Below, in pieces: positions 45,989-55,433 of a stretch of 64,000 bases of DNA. The stretch's first letter is position 1. The number at the start of each line of letters is the position of its first letter. Source of the stretch: Methylobacterium ajmalii (GTDB lineage Bacteria > Pseudomonadota > Alphaproteobacteria > Rhizobiales > Beijerinckiaceae); the NCBI RefSeq assembly GCF_016613415.1, contig NZ_JACWCT010000058.1:5626-69625 (forward strand), in the 5' to 3' direction. The notes below the pieces were generated by a model. The model saw only the letters and a list, made by a program, of their open reading frames with translations, had not been told where the DNA came from and searched no databases. Both the position numbers and the translations under genes were made by a program.

Positions 45989-46951
45989 ATGTATATTAAA
46001 GATAATCTGCAGATAATCAATAATACCGACTCTCCTAGTGGGCTTCTCGCAATGTTAGCAACATCTATTGCAAATAAATTGATGGGAGCCGGATTTCCTC
46101 ATGGAGTTCGAGGCAAAGAACTCTTTTTATGTGCAGATTTTAGCGGAACCCATCGCGAATCTTTATATACAACTTATGCATTTATGTTGCTAGATTTAGA
46201 TAGAAATGATTGGTGGTTCGCCGCCCAACGTGCTTTTAGATCTGAAGCGCTAAAAAATAAAAGGCGCATGTCATTCAAAGCTCTAAATGATAAGGCCAAG
46301 AGGCGGGCGCTTTTGCCATTTTTGCTTATGGCGGATGAGATAGAGGGAGCTTTAGTAGTCGTCGGGATTGAAAAATCTCACGGAAGTATTTTCTCTCCTC
46401 ACAATAGTGATAATTATCGAAAGCTTACGAGCGCGTGGAAGCCTGTCGTTCACGAACATCTGATGCGAGTGACATATTTAAGCGCGCTTTGCACAGCGTT
46501 GATGTCTGTTCCAAAGCAAAATTTAATATGGATTTGTGACCAAGACGATGTAGCATCAAACGACAATCAAATCATCGCTTTAACAAACCTCTTTGCTGCT
46601 GTTTCGTCGCACATGATGTCTTATAACCTTGGAGGACTGCGTTTAGGATGTGTAAAATCTGACAACGGATCTCTCCAAATTGAGGATTTAGTGGCTATTC
46701 CGGATCTGGCTGCCGGTGCGGCATGCGAGCTCTTGTCAGGTTTCACGCGCCAAAACATTTTTCCAGTGACCGGCTTGTACAACCGCATGCCAATAGGACT
46801 CAGTCCAAAAGCCCACCGCCTTGCCGGGTGGCTCTCTGTGTCAGATCGCCCGTTGAAGCGATTTGTAGTAGCAATTAGGAATGACGAAGGCGGAGCATCC
46901 AAAGTAGCTTCTTTGAAAATATCTGAAATACCCGATTTGCTTATTAGATAA
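45989..46951 (+). CDS. Unrecognised AT-rich-island protein, RNase H-like features
   Basis: A 320-residue protein that I cannot assign to a family. It is AT-rich, unlike all genes outside 45.8-49.3 kb. The central part runs LFLCADFSGTHRESLYTTYA (Asp50), DRNDWWFAAQRAFRSEALKN, RRMSFKALNDKAKRRALLPF, ADEIEGALVVVGIEKS and LIWICDQDDVASNDNQI (Asp184, 186, 187). A first beta-strand Asp-x-Ser-Gly and a second strand ending in clustered Asp recalls DUF3800-type RNase H-fold proteins; this is a weak inference. No signal peptide or membrane segment. It is convergent with tcmP, 25 bp apart. Confidence 0.7.
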   Translation: MYIKDNLQIINNTDSPSGLLAMLATSIANKLMGAGFPHGVRGKELFLCADFSGTHRESLYTTYAFMLLDLDRNDWWFAAQRAFRSEALKNKRRMSFKALNDKAKRRALLPFLLMADEIEGALVVVGIEKSHGSIFSPHNSDNYRKLTSAWKPVVHEHLMRVTYLSALCTALMSVPKQNLIWICDQDDVASNDNQIIALTNLFAAVSSHMMSYNLGGLRLGCVKSDNGSLQIEDLVAIPDLAAGAACELLSGFTRQNIFPVTGLYNRMPIGLSPKAHRLAGWLSVSDRPLKRFVVAIRNDEGGASKVASLKISEIPDLLIR

Positions 46952-46976
46952 ATATCTTGACGTAATAGACAGAAAA

Positions 46977-48233
46977 TCACCTTACTATTTTGTGTAAGGA
47001 TGCTGAAAAATGAAAAAGGGAGCGTTGTGGTTTTAATTTGATTGTATCTCTGATGTTAATAGTGTTGCCCTTTCGACGACGGCCCCCATCTTGAGTATGA
47101 ATCTCAAGTTCGCTGTTTTCGATCATTGCGGAGTGAATGTCGTCTTTGTGAGCGGGCGTGATGTTATAAGTTGCCTCGTAAAAATCAGAGACTCTCATTG
47201 CGTTTCCAAAATTTGAAATGAATTGGGGTATGTCATTGATAAGTTGCTCCTGTGCATATCTGCGATTTTCGTCCTCAAATAAATAGAGCAAATCTTGTTC
47301 GTTTGATGGATCGTAACTCAGCATATTGAGGCCGGACCTTCCAAAGTGGGCTTGAGTGCCATTGCCATGCAATACATCGTTATAAACTTGGCGAGCTCGA
47401 TAGTTATTGGCGAGATGGATTAGCCAATAGCGCCAACCATCTGGGTTTCTAATCGAAAACGGGCTTACAAATCGCGCCGTGATTTTAAATGAATTAAATA
47501 CTAACCGCTCGGCCATGCCAAGGAACATATTGTTGCTCATAATATCATCGTTATTTCTTAAATCAGCTGATGATATGCCTAATGTTCTGACTTGTGCCTC
47601 CAGCAGGTTTGGATCTGTTCTGCTGAGGAAGGTCATCAAACTTTGTATTGAGAATGTATGAAATATTTCAGTAGATGGCGTTGTTTTCATTATCTCGCTA
47701 AGCGTCAGATTGTCCACCGCAGCGTAGCCACACTGATCTAAATTAAATATGACGCTCTTATATCTGCCTTTCAAAATCAAATTCCTGATCTCGGGATAAG
47801 AAGAAGCAAATATGTCGTTTAAATATATAACATTTAGATTGAGACTCGGACATGCCTCCTTGGAATTTAACAAAATAGCCTCAACGTGAGACTTTAGGAG
47901 ATTTGTCACATCAGTTTTGGCATCATTTAAAATCAATAAGCACTCAATTTCCAAAACAGAATTTAAGCCTTGATCCGCTCTTCGAGCATTGACGGCGTTT
48001 GCTGCGCGCTGTAGTTCTTCAATAAAAATGATCGGAGATCCCGGGGTGTTGCATATATAGCGACCCCCACCCGAAAATCCATCAACAACTGCAAGGCGAA
48101 ACTTCGGTTGTATAGGTCTCGCGCATTTTACCATCACATATTGATAAAAATATTCCCGTAATATCTTATGCTTGCGTCGAGTGTGATCATCGAGATGCGC
48201 GCCCGCAATCCAGTCATAAGATTTGCTTACCAC
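46977..48233 (-). CDS. tcmP: Three-Cys-motif partner protein TcmP
   Basis: 418 residues of the TcmP family, defined by pairing with a three-Cys-motif (DUF5131/Gp37-type) protein. The start YDWIAGAHLDDHTRRKHKIL and the motif LAVVDGFSGGGRY (residues 47-59, a Rossmann methyltransferase-like motif I) are family marks, followed by GSPIIFIEEL and a strand SVIFNLDQCGYAAVD. This suggests a nucleotide- or SAM-binding fold; activity is not established. It lies 37 bp after the tcm gene on the same strand. Low GC and island context indicate transfer. Confidence 0.8.
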   Translation of the reverse strand: MVSKSYDWIAGAHLDDHTRRKHKILREYFYQYVMVKCARPIQPKFRLAVVDGFSGGGRYICNTPGSPIIFIEELQRAANAVNARRADQGLNSVLEIECLLILNDAKTDVTNLLKSHVEAILLNSKEACPSLNLNVIYLNDIFASSYPEIRNLILKGRYKSVIFNLDQCGYAAVDNLTLSEIMKTTPSTEIFHTFSIQSLMTFLSRTDPNLLEAQVRTLGISSADLRNNDDIMSNNMFLGMAERLVFNSFKITARFVSPFSIRNPDGWRYWLIHLANNYRARQVYNDVLHGNGTQAHFGRSGLNMLSYDPSNEQDLLYLFEDENRRYAQEQLINDIPQFISNFGNAMRVSDFYEATYNITPAHKDDIHSAMIENSELEIHTQDGGRRRKGNTINIRDTIKLKPQRSLFHFSASLHKIVR

Positions 48234-48270
48234 GAAATCGCCCCGCTAAGCCGGGCAGAGGGTCAGAATG

Positions 48271-49038
48271 TCAAAACGTCGGCATTTCGTTCCATATGCG
48301 GCCGCGATATTCGCGTCCGTTTTCCTTTTTTGATCGACGCTTATTGTCCCTGCCCCAAGTGCCCCACTGTTTGAAAAAAAACGCACAACCATAAACTGAG
48401 CATTGGTTGTAGATTTCGTCAATCCACATTTCGCGAATGGGACGCGCCGATTTCCCACTTTCACCGCCAACGATAGCCCACTGGATGCCGGCGAGACTAG
48501 TTGCCCCGACAGGGCCAATCAGGGGTTCAAAGGATACAAAACGAATGCTAGCGGGTACCTTTCGAAGATGATCTATGCGATCTACAACGTCTGCGTTCTC
48601 AACGCTTGTTCCCAGCCAAACATTCGGAAGAATGTATCCGATATTTTTGTCAATAAAATCAGCCATGCGCGCAGGGCGCTTAGTCAGAATCTGATAATTA
48701 TGATGGGATGTTTGGCGCATCACATCCCATATTCTTACTATAAAATCGTCGCTAACGCCCTCGTGAAATAAATCGCTCATCGAATTGACAAATATCTTCC
48801 GCGGTTTTTTCCAGCCGAAAGGTATTTTAAGCGAATCTAGATCCTCCCGAACCACGCCATTCCATACTGTACGCTGTCCGCTGCGCCGAGTTAATCCTTG
48901 ATATTTGACTACGCTCATCGCCTCAAGGCGACGCGCCATCTCCATTGCGTAGCAATTAGTGCAGCCAGCGGTAACGATTGTGCAGCCGGCGACCGGATTC
49001 CAGGTGGCGTCCGTCCATTCAATCTGTGTCTCGGCCAT
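48271..49038 (-). CDS. Three-Cys-motif protein, DUF5131 (phage Gp37/Gp68 type)
   Basis: 255 residues. It begins with the hallmark IEWTDATWNPVAGCTIVTAG and CTNCYA: Cys19-x6-Cys26-x2-Cys29, a radical-SAM-like cluster motif. Further marks are KKPRKIFVNSMSDLFHEGV, NYQILTKRPARM, LGTSVENADVVDRI, IRFVSFEPLIGP, WAIVGGESGKSARP and FFFKQWG. The family is widespread in phages and bacteria; its chemistry is unproven. ATG 49038 follows GGGAGG at good spacing. It is the first gene of a two-gene unit with tcmP. Confidence 0.85.
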   Translation of the reverse strand: MAETQIEWTDATWNPVAGCTIVTAGCTNCYAMEMARRLEAMSVVKYQGLTRRSGQRTVWNGVVREDLDSLKIPFGWKKPRKIFVNSMSDLFHEGVSDDFIVRIWDVMRQTSHHNYQILTKRPARMADFIDKNIGYILPNVWLGTSVENADVVDRIDHLRKVPASIRFVSFEPLIGPVGATSLAGIQWAIVGGESGKSARPIREMWIDEIYNQCSVYGCAFFFKQWGTWGRDNKRRSKKENGREYRGRIWNEMPTF

Positions 49039-49141
49039 AGCGCCCTCCCGACCTGCCGCCCGTGGAAATGCAGGACGAGCTGCTACTACCCTTCTCCGAC
49101 ACCCCTCTGGGTGCATGTCCAGCAGGCGCGTTGTAGCTCAT
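49019..49141 (-). CDS. Possible 40-residue Ser/Gly-rich peptide overlapping the three-Cys-motif gene
   Basis: A frame from ATG 49141 to TGA 49019 encodes a peptide with APAGHAPRGVSEKGSSSSSC and a Gly/Arg/Asp tail (GGRSGGRYGRD). Its end overlaps the start of the tcm gene, a layout seen for leader or precursor peptides. It has one Cys and many Ser. No strong ribosome binding site is visible, so it may be chance. Confidence 0.2.
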   Translation of the reverse strand: MSYNAPAGHAPRGVSEKGSSSSSCISTGGRSGGRYGRDTD

Positions 49142-49226
49142 CTCTTTTGTACCACAAGCCGAGGCAATTTGACCGGCCGTTTTTGGAGAGCCGCTTGTAA
49201 TCAGACATGGTTGAATACAAATTCGT

Positions 49227-49242
49227 TTAATTTTAAAATTAA
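49227..49242. promoter_or_regulatory. AT-only palindrome upstream of the tcm unit
   Basis: TTAATTTTAAAATTAA is a perfect 16-bp palindrome about 190 bp before the tcm start, at the right edge of the island. It could be an operator or part of the boundary. Function unknown. Confidence 0.35.
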
Positions 49243-49339
49243 GCGCCGCACGTGCTGCCCACGCAATGTAGTTTGGGCTGTCGAGTCGCTGTCCTCGAGA
49301 CATGCCGCGATCTTCTTCTTGAGACCGCGGCGCACCTCA

Positions 49340-50382
<1,043 letters not shown>

Positions 50383-50386
<4 letters not shown>

Positions 50387-51375
50387 GCGGCGGCCTGTCC
50401 GGTCGCGTCGTAGAGGTGGCAGGCGACCCGGTGCGAGCCGACCGTCAGGGGCTCGGGCCGGTCCACCGTGCAGCGGGCAAACACCTTCGGGCAGCGCGGG
50501 TTGAAGGCGCAGCCGGGCGGGATCGCCGAGAGCCGCGGCATCGCGCCGGGGATCTGGGCCAGGCGGTCGGCCTCGTGCGACAGCGACGGAATCGCCCCCA
50601 TCAGGCCCTTGGCGTAGGGGTGGAGCGGATCGCCCACCACCGCGGCTACCGGGCCGATCTCGGCGACGCGGCCGGCATACATCACCGCGACGCGGTCGGC
50701 GGCCTCGGCGATCACCCCCATGTCGTGGGTGATCAGCATCACGGCGGTGCCGTGGTCGCGCCCGAGGCGCTTCAAGAGCGTGATGATCTGGGCCTGGACC
50801 GAGACGTCGAGCGCCGTGGTCGGCTCATCCGCGATGATCAGCTCCGGCTCGGCGGCGAGCGCCAGCGCGATGACGACGCGCTGGCGCATGCCGCCGGAGA
50901 ATTCGTGCGGGAAGCCGTCGATCCGCCGCTCCGGCGCCGGGATGCCGACCTCGGCCAGAAGGTCGATCGCCCGCTGGCGGGCGGCTCGTGCCGACAGGTC
51001 GGTATGGGTGCGGATCGTCTCCTCGATCTGCCGGCCGACCCGGTAGAGCGGGTTGAGGCTGGTCAGCGGGTCCTGGAAGATCATGCCGATGCGCTTGCCG
51101 CGCACCTTGCGCATCGCGTCCGGGGGCAAGTTGTCGATGCGCTCGCCGTTGAGGCGGATCTCGCCGCCGGCGATGCGGCCGGGCGGGTCGATCAGGCCGA
51201 TCACCGCCGAGCCGGTCACCGACTTGCCGGCGCCGGACTCGCCGACGACGCCGAGCACCTCGCCGCGGTTGATCTCGAAGGAGACGCCGTCGAGAGCGGT
51301 CAGCACGCCGCGGCGGGTGGCGAACTCGACCCGCAGGTCGCGCACCGAGAGGACGGGTTGGGTCATGTCGGTCAT
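50383..51375 (-). CDS. dppD: Dipeptide ABC transporter ATP-binding protein DppD
   Basis: 330 residues. Walker A GESGAGKSV, signature FSGGMRQRVVIALAL, Walker B LIIADEPTTALDVS, H-loop LITHDMGVI, and the C-terminal Cys-rich IPPGCAFNPRCPKVFARC. The ATG at 51375 (MTDMTQ) overlaps the dppC stop by four bases. It forms the ATPase dimer with DppF in the cytoplasm. Confidence 0.92.
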
Positions 51376-52316
51376 TGCAGCTTGGGGTTCAGGGCGTCGC
51401 GCAGCCAGTCGCCGAGCAGGTTGATCGCCAGCACCAGGCCGGCCAGCGCCAGGCCCGGAAAGGCGACGATCCACCACTCGCCCGAGAACAGGAAGCGGTT
51501 GCCGGTGCGGATCAGCGTGCCCAGCGACGGCATCGTCTCCGGCAGGCCGGTGCCGAGGAAGGACAGCGTCGCCTCGGTGATGATGGCGAGCGCCAGGTTG
51601 ATGGTGGCGATGACGAAGACCGGGCCGGTGACGTTCGGCAGGATGTGGCGGGTGAGGATCACCGGCGCCGACAGGCCGATGAGCCGGCCGGCCTGGACGT
51701 AATCCTTGTTCTTCTCGACCATCACCGAGCCGCGCACGGTGCGGGCGTACTGCACCCAGAACGACAGGCCGATCGCCACGACGATCAGGGCGATCTGCGC
51801 CTCCGCATCCATGTGGCCGCCGGCCACCGCCTTGGCGACGCCGTCGACGATGAGCGCGATCAGGATCGCCGGGAAGGTCAGCTGCACGTCGGCGACGCGC
51901 ATGATGATGGTGTCGACCCAGCCGCCGGCATAGCCGGCGATGAGGCCCAGCCCGATGCCGATGAAGCCCGAGAGCAGCACGCCGAGCACCCCGACGAGGA
52001 GCGACAGGCGCATGCCGTAGAACACCGCCGAGAGCACGTCGCGGCCCTGGTCGTCGGTGCCGATCAGGAACGGCGCCTGGCCGTCGGCGTACCAGAGCGG
52101 CGGCAGGCTGGCGTTCATCAGCTCGAGCTGCGCCGGGTCGTAGGGGTTCTGCGGCGAGATGAGGGGGGCCAGCAGCGCCAGCGCGATGAACAGCACCGTC
52201 GCCACGAAGGCCGCGATGGCGAGCTTCGAGCGCTTGAAGTTGGCAAACAGGTCGGAATCGAGGAAGCGCGCGAGGCGCGACGGGGGCGCTGCGGCGGGAA
52301 AGGCGGGGGAGGCCAT
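51372..52316 (-). CDS. dppC: Dipeptide ABC transporter permease DppC
   Basis: 314 residues. Helix 1 is LAIAAFVATVLFIALALLAP; the family loop GTDDQGRDVLSAVFYGMRLS follows, and the EAA-type loop is DYVQAGRLIGLSAPVILTRH with LPN. Six helices. ATG 52316 (MASPAF) is chosen over an in-frame TTG nine bases earlier. It follows dppB after 15 bp. Inner-membrane partner of DppB. Confidence 0.9.
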   Translation of the reverse strand: MASPAFPAAAPPSRLARFLDSDLFANFKRSKLAIAAFVATVLFIALALLAPLISPQNPYDPAQLELMNASLPPLWYADGQAPFLIGTDDQGRDVLSAVFYGMRLSLLVGVLGVLLSGFIGIGLGLIAGYAGGWVDTIIMRVADVQLTFPAILIALIVDGVAKAVAGGHMDAEAQIALIVVAIGLSFWVQYARTVRGSVMVEKNKDYVQAGRLIGLSAPVILTRHILPNVTGPVFVIATINLALAIITEATLSFLGTGLPETMPSLGTLIRTGNRFLFSGEWWIVAFPGLALAGLVLAINLLGDWLRDALNPKLQ

Positions 52317-52331
52317 GACTCTCAAAAATCC

Positions 52332-53312
52332 TCAGGCCGCCCGCCGCACCGAGAGGCGCAGGCGCGGATCGACGATGGTGTAGAGGAGATCGACCACGAG
52401 GTTGATCGTCACGAAGATGAGGGCGACGAGCAGCAGGTAGGCGGCCATGATCGGCACGTCGACGTTCTGCACCGCCTGCACGAACAGCAGGCCCATGCCC
52501 GGCCACTGGAAGACCGTCTCGGTGATGATCGAGAAGGCGATGATCGAGCCGAGCTGGAGGCCGGCCACCGTGATGACCGGGACGAGCGTATTCTTGAGCG
52601 CGTGGCCGAAATGGATGGAGCGGGTGGTGAGGCCCCGCGCCCGGGCGAAGCGGATGTAGTCGGTGCGCAAAACCTCCAGCATCTCGGCCCGGACGAGGCG
52701 CATGATCAGCGTCATCTGGAACAGCCCGAGTGTGATCGAGGGCAGGATCAGCGCCCGCCAGCCCGAGGCGGTGAGGAAGCCGGTGGTCCACCAGCCGAGC
52801 CGCACCGTGTCGCCCCGCCCGTAGGAGGGCAGCCAGCCGAGCGTGACCGAGAACAGGAAGATGAGCAGGATGCCGATCAGGAAGGTCGGCAGCGAGACGC
52901 CGACGAGGGAGATCGCCTGGACGAGCTTGGCGCCGACGCTGTCGCGGCGGAGCGCCGAGTAGACCCCCATCAGGATGCCGGCGGTGAGCGCGAACAGGGT
53001 GGCGCAGAGCGCGAGCTCGAGGGTGGCGGGCATGCGCTCGGCGAGCAGCGTCGAGACCGGCTGGCGGAACTGGTACGAGTTGCCGAACTGGCCGCGCACG
53101 GCGTTGCCGGCGTAGCGGGCGAACTGCACCAGCACCGGATCGTCGAGGCCGAGGCTCTGGCGGATCTGCAGCCGCTCGGCATAGGGCGTATCGGGTGCCA
53201 CGAGCTGGTTCACCGGATCGCCGGCGAACCGGAACATCGCGAAGGCGATCAGCCCGACCGCCAGCAGCACCCCGACGGATTGCAGCAGGCGGCGGAGAAT
53301 GAAGGCGAGCAT
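52332..53312 (-). CDS. dppB: Dipeptide ABC transporter permease DppB
   Basis: 326 residues, six helices, with the standard start LAFILRRLLQSVGVLLAVGL. Motifs include GNSYQFRQPVSTLLAERMPA, SLVGVSLPTFLIGILLIFLF and RADYIRFARARGL-type EAA loop (here RTDYIRFARARGLTTRSIHF). It is 219 bp downstream of dppA; the gap holds a palindromic repeat that may attenuate the membrane genes relative to the binding protein. Confidence 0.92.
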   Translation of the reverse strand: MLAFILRRLLQSVGVLLAVGLIAFAMFRFAGDPVNQLVAPDTPYAERLQIRQSLGLDDPVLVQFARYAGNAVRGQFGNSYQFRQPVSTLLAERMPATLELALCATLFALTAGILMGVYSALRRDSVGAKLVQAISLVGVSLPTFLIGILLIFLFSVTLGWLPSYGRGDTVRLGWWTTGFLTASGWRALILPSITLGLFQMTLIMRLVRAEMLEVLRTDYIRFARARGLTTRSIHFGHALKNTLVPVITVAGLQLGSIIAFSIITETVFQWPGMGLLFVQAVQNVDVPIMAAYLLLVALIFVTINLVVDLLYTIVDPRLRLSVRRAA

Positions 53313-53380
53313 GAGGGGGTTTCTTGGGTTCTGGTGTGGTCCGAGGATTCCCTCGGGCTGAAGTTTGAAAAATAGAGCGC

Positions 53381-53494
53381 TTTCCCCTCCCCCTTGTGGG
53401 GAGGGGTCAGGGGTGGGGGTCGTGCCGCGTAGAGCTGGGCGGTGCCTCCAGCACCACCCCCACCCCTAGCCCCTCCCCACAAGGGGGAGGGGAA
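53381..53494. repeat. GC-rich palindromic intergenic repeat (copy 2)
   Basis: TTTCCCCTCCCCCTTGTGGG is mirrored by CCCACAAGGGGGAGGGGAAG, with inner arms GGGGTGGGGGTCGTGC and GCACCACCCCCACCCC. It has the same design as the element at 6908-7038. It lies between dppA and dppB. Both copies sit just after a binding-protein gene in an ABC operon. Confidence 0.75.
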
Positions 53495-53531
53495 GTGCTC
53501 GTCCTTACAGGGGATTGGCTCTCAAAGCGCC

Positions 53532-55142
53532 TTATTGCTCCTTCGACACCCAGTACAGCATCATCTGGTTGTCGGCGCGGGGCACGAGCTTGACCTTCTT
53601 CGACACGCCCCAGGCCAGCGCCTGCTGGTGGAGCGGGATGTAGCCCCAGTCGTTCATGACGATCTCGTAGGCCTGCTTGATCAGCAGGTTGCGGGCCTCC
53701 TGGTCGGTCTCGCGCTCGATCTTGTCGGCCAACGCATCGACCTTCGGGTTGCAGTAGTTCCCGAGGTTGGTGGTGCCGCGCGGCGAGGCCTTGTCGGTGC
53801 GGCAGCCGGCGATCTCGAACAGGATGTTGTGCGAGTCCATCGACGACGGCGTCCACCCCAGCATGTAGAACGAGGTGTCGAAGGCGGGCTTCAGGATCTT
53901 GGCGAAGTACTTCGCCTTGGGCTGGGCGATCAGGTTCACCTTGACGCCGACGCGGGCGAGCATCGAGGTCACGGCCTGGCAGATCGCCTCGTCGTTGACG
54001 TAGCGGTCGTTCGGGCAGTCGAGGGGCACCTCGAAGCCGTTCGGGTAGCCGGCCTCCGCCAGGAGCGCCTTCGCCTTGTTCGGGTCGTAGGCCGGGCGTT
54101 TGAACTCGCCGGCGAGCGGGAAGAGCGGCGGGGCGATCAGCAGGGCGGCCGCGGTGGCCTGGCCGCGCATGACGCGCTTGACGATCGCGTCCTCGTCGAT
54201 GGCGCGGAAGAACGCCTCGCGCACCCGCACGTCCTTGAACGGGTTCTTGCCCTTCACGTTGGAGCCGCGCAGCTCGTCGCTGGTCTGGTCCATGCCGAGG
54301 TAGATCGTGCGCAGCTCGGGCGCGTTCACCACCACCGCGTTGGGGCTGGAGCTGACCCGGCTCTGGTCCTGGAGCGGCACCGGATCGACCCAGTCGACCT
54401 CGCCCGAGATCAGCGCGGCGACGCGGGTGGCGTCGTTGCTGATGGTGGTGAAGATCGCGTCGTCGAGATTCGACTCGACCTTGCCCCAGTAGCCGTCGAA
54501 CTTCTTGAACACCGTGCGCACGCCGGGCTGGTGCTCGGTGATGGTGAACGGGCCCGTGCCGTTCTCATGCAAAGCCGCGTAGCTCGGGGCCGAGGCCGCG
54601 ACCGGGGTGGGCTTCAGCGCATCGTGCTTCTCGGCCCAGGTCTTCGACATGATGTACCAGCCGCCGAACTGGTACAGGGCGATGGGGTTGGGGTTCTTCA
54701 GCACCATGTCGACGGTGTGATCGTCCACCTTCACGAAGGTGGCGTCCGCCGGCACGTTGGTCTGGAAGTTGGAGCCCGGCGCCCGCACGCGCTCGGCGGA
54801 GAAGATCACGTCGTCGGCGGTGAAGGGCGAGCCGTCGTGGAACTTGACGTTCTTGCGCAGCTTGAAGCGGTAGCGGGTCGGCTCCGGGGTCTCCCAGGAT
54901 TCGGCGAGGCCCGGGACCAGCTTCAGGTCCTTGTCGCGGGTGACGAGGGACTCGTAGACCGCGCCGTGCGCCGCGATCGTGAACGTCTCCTTCAGGGTGT
55001 ACGGGTCGAGGGACTTGAGGTCGCCCTGGAAGGCGAACCGGAAGGTGTTGGCGGCCGAGGCCGGCGCGGCACCGGCGACCGCCATCAGGGCGGTGGCGGC
55101 GGTCAGGCAGGCCAGCAGCGGACGGGACTTCACGAACGACAT
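53532..55142 (-). CDS. dppA: Dipeptide ABC transporter substrate-binding protein DppA
   Basis: 536 residues of SBP family 5. The signal peptide (RPLLACLTAATALMAVAGAA, cleavage after ASA) is followed by NTFRFAFQGDLKSLDPYTLK. Family marks are VPGLAESWETPEPTRYRFKL, NVKFHDGSPFTADDVIFSAE and DVRVREAFFRAIDEDAIVKR. It delivers peptides from the periplasm to DppBC. First gene of the minus-strand operon; divergent from an M20 amidohydrolase. Confidence 0.9.
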   Translation of the reverse strand: MSFVKSRPLLACLTAATALMAVAGAAPASAANTFRFAFQGDLKSLDPYTLKETFTIAAHGAVYESLVTRDKDLKLVPGLAESWETPEPTRYRFKLRKNVKFHDGSPFTADDVIFSAERVRAPGSNFQTNVPADATFVKVDDHTVDMVLKNPNPIALYQFGGWYIMSKTWAEKHDALKPTPVAASAPSYAALHENGTGPFTITEHQPGVRTVFKKFDGYWGKVESNLDDAIFTTISNDATRVAALISGEVDWVDPVPLQDQSRVSSSPNAVVVNAPELRTIYLGMDQTSDELRGSNVKGKNPFKDVRVREAFFRAIDEDAIVKRVMRGQATAAALLIAPPLFPLAGEFKRPAYDPNKAKALLAEAGYPNGFEVPLDCPNDRYVNDEAICQAVTSMLARVGVKVNLIAQPKAKYFAKILKPAFDTSFYMLGWTPSSMDSHNILFEIAGCRTDKASPRGTTNLGNYCNPKVDALADKIERETDQEARNLLIKQAYEIVMNDWGYIPLHQQALAWGVSKKVKLVPRADNQMMLYWVSKEQ

Positions 55143-55433
55143 CGACGGGCACACTCCGCGGGGGACGCTGAAGCTCTTACTAGAGCCTTCCGGCGCCGCG
55201 CGCGACGCCGGATTGATGAAAAATGATGCATCGTCCCCGGTTCGTCTCGCAGGACGTCCCGCGGGGCCGGCGCGATCGCGCAGCTCTAACAAATCTCGGG
55301 CCAACCGGGCGAGGCCATGCGCCGGGCGCCGGGCCCGCGCCGTTCGCGAATGGCCGGAGGGAGTTGACCGCGCGCCGCTCTGCCTGTTGCATCCTGCGCG
55401 TCCGTTTCCGCCCCCACACGAGCGTATCGTCAC

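Noticed and set aside
45805..49339. Attachment-site direct repeats flanking the AT-rich island
   Set aside because: I compared the edges by eye and saw no convincing direct repeat, integrase gene or tRNA. The mechanism of insertion stays open.
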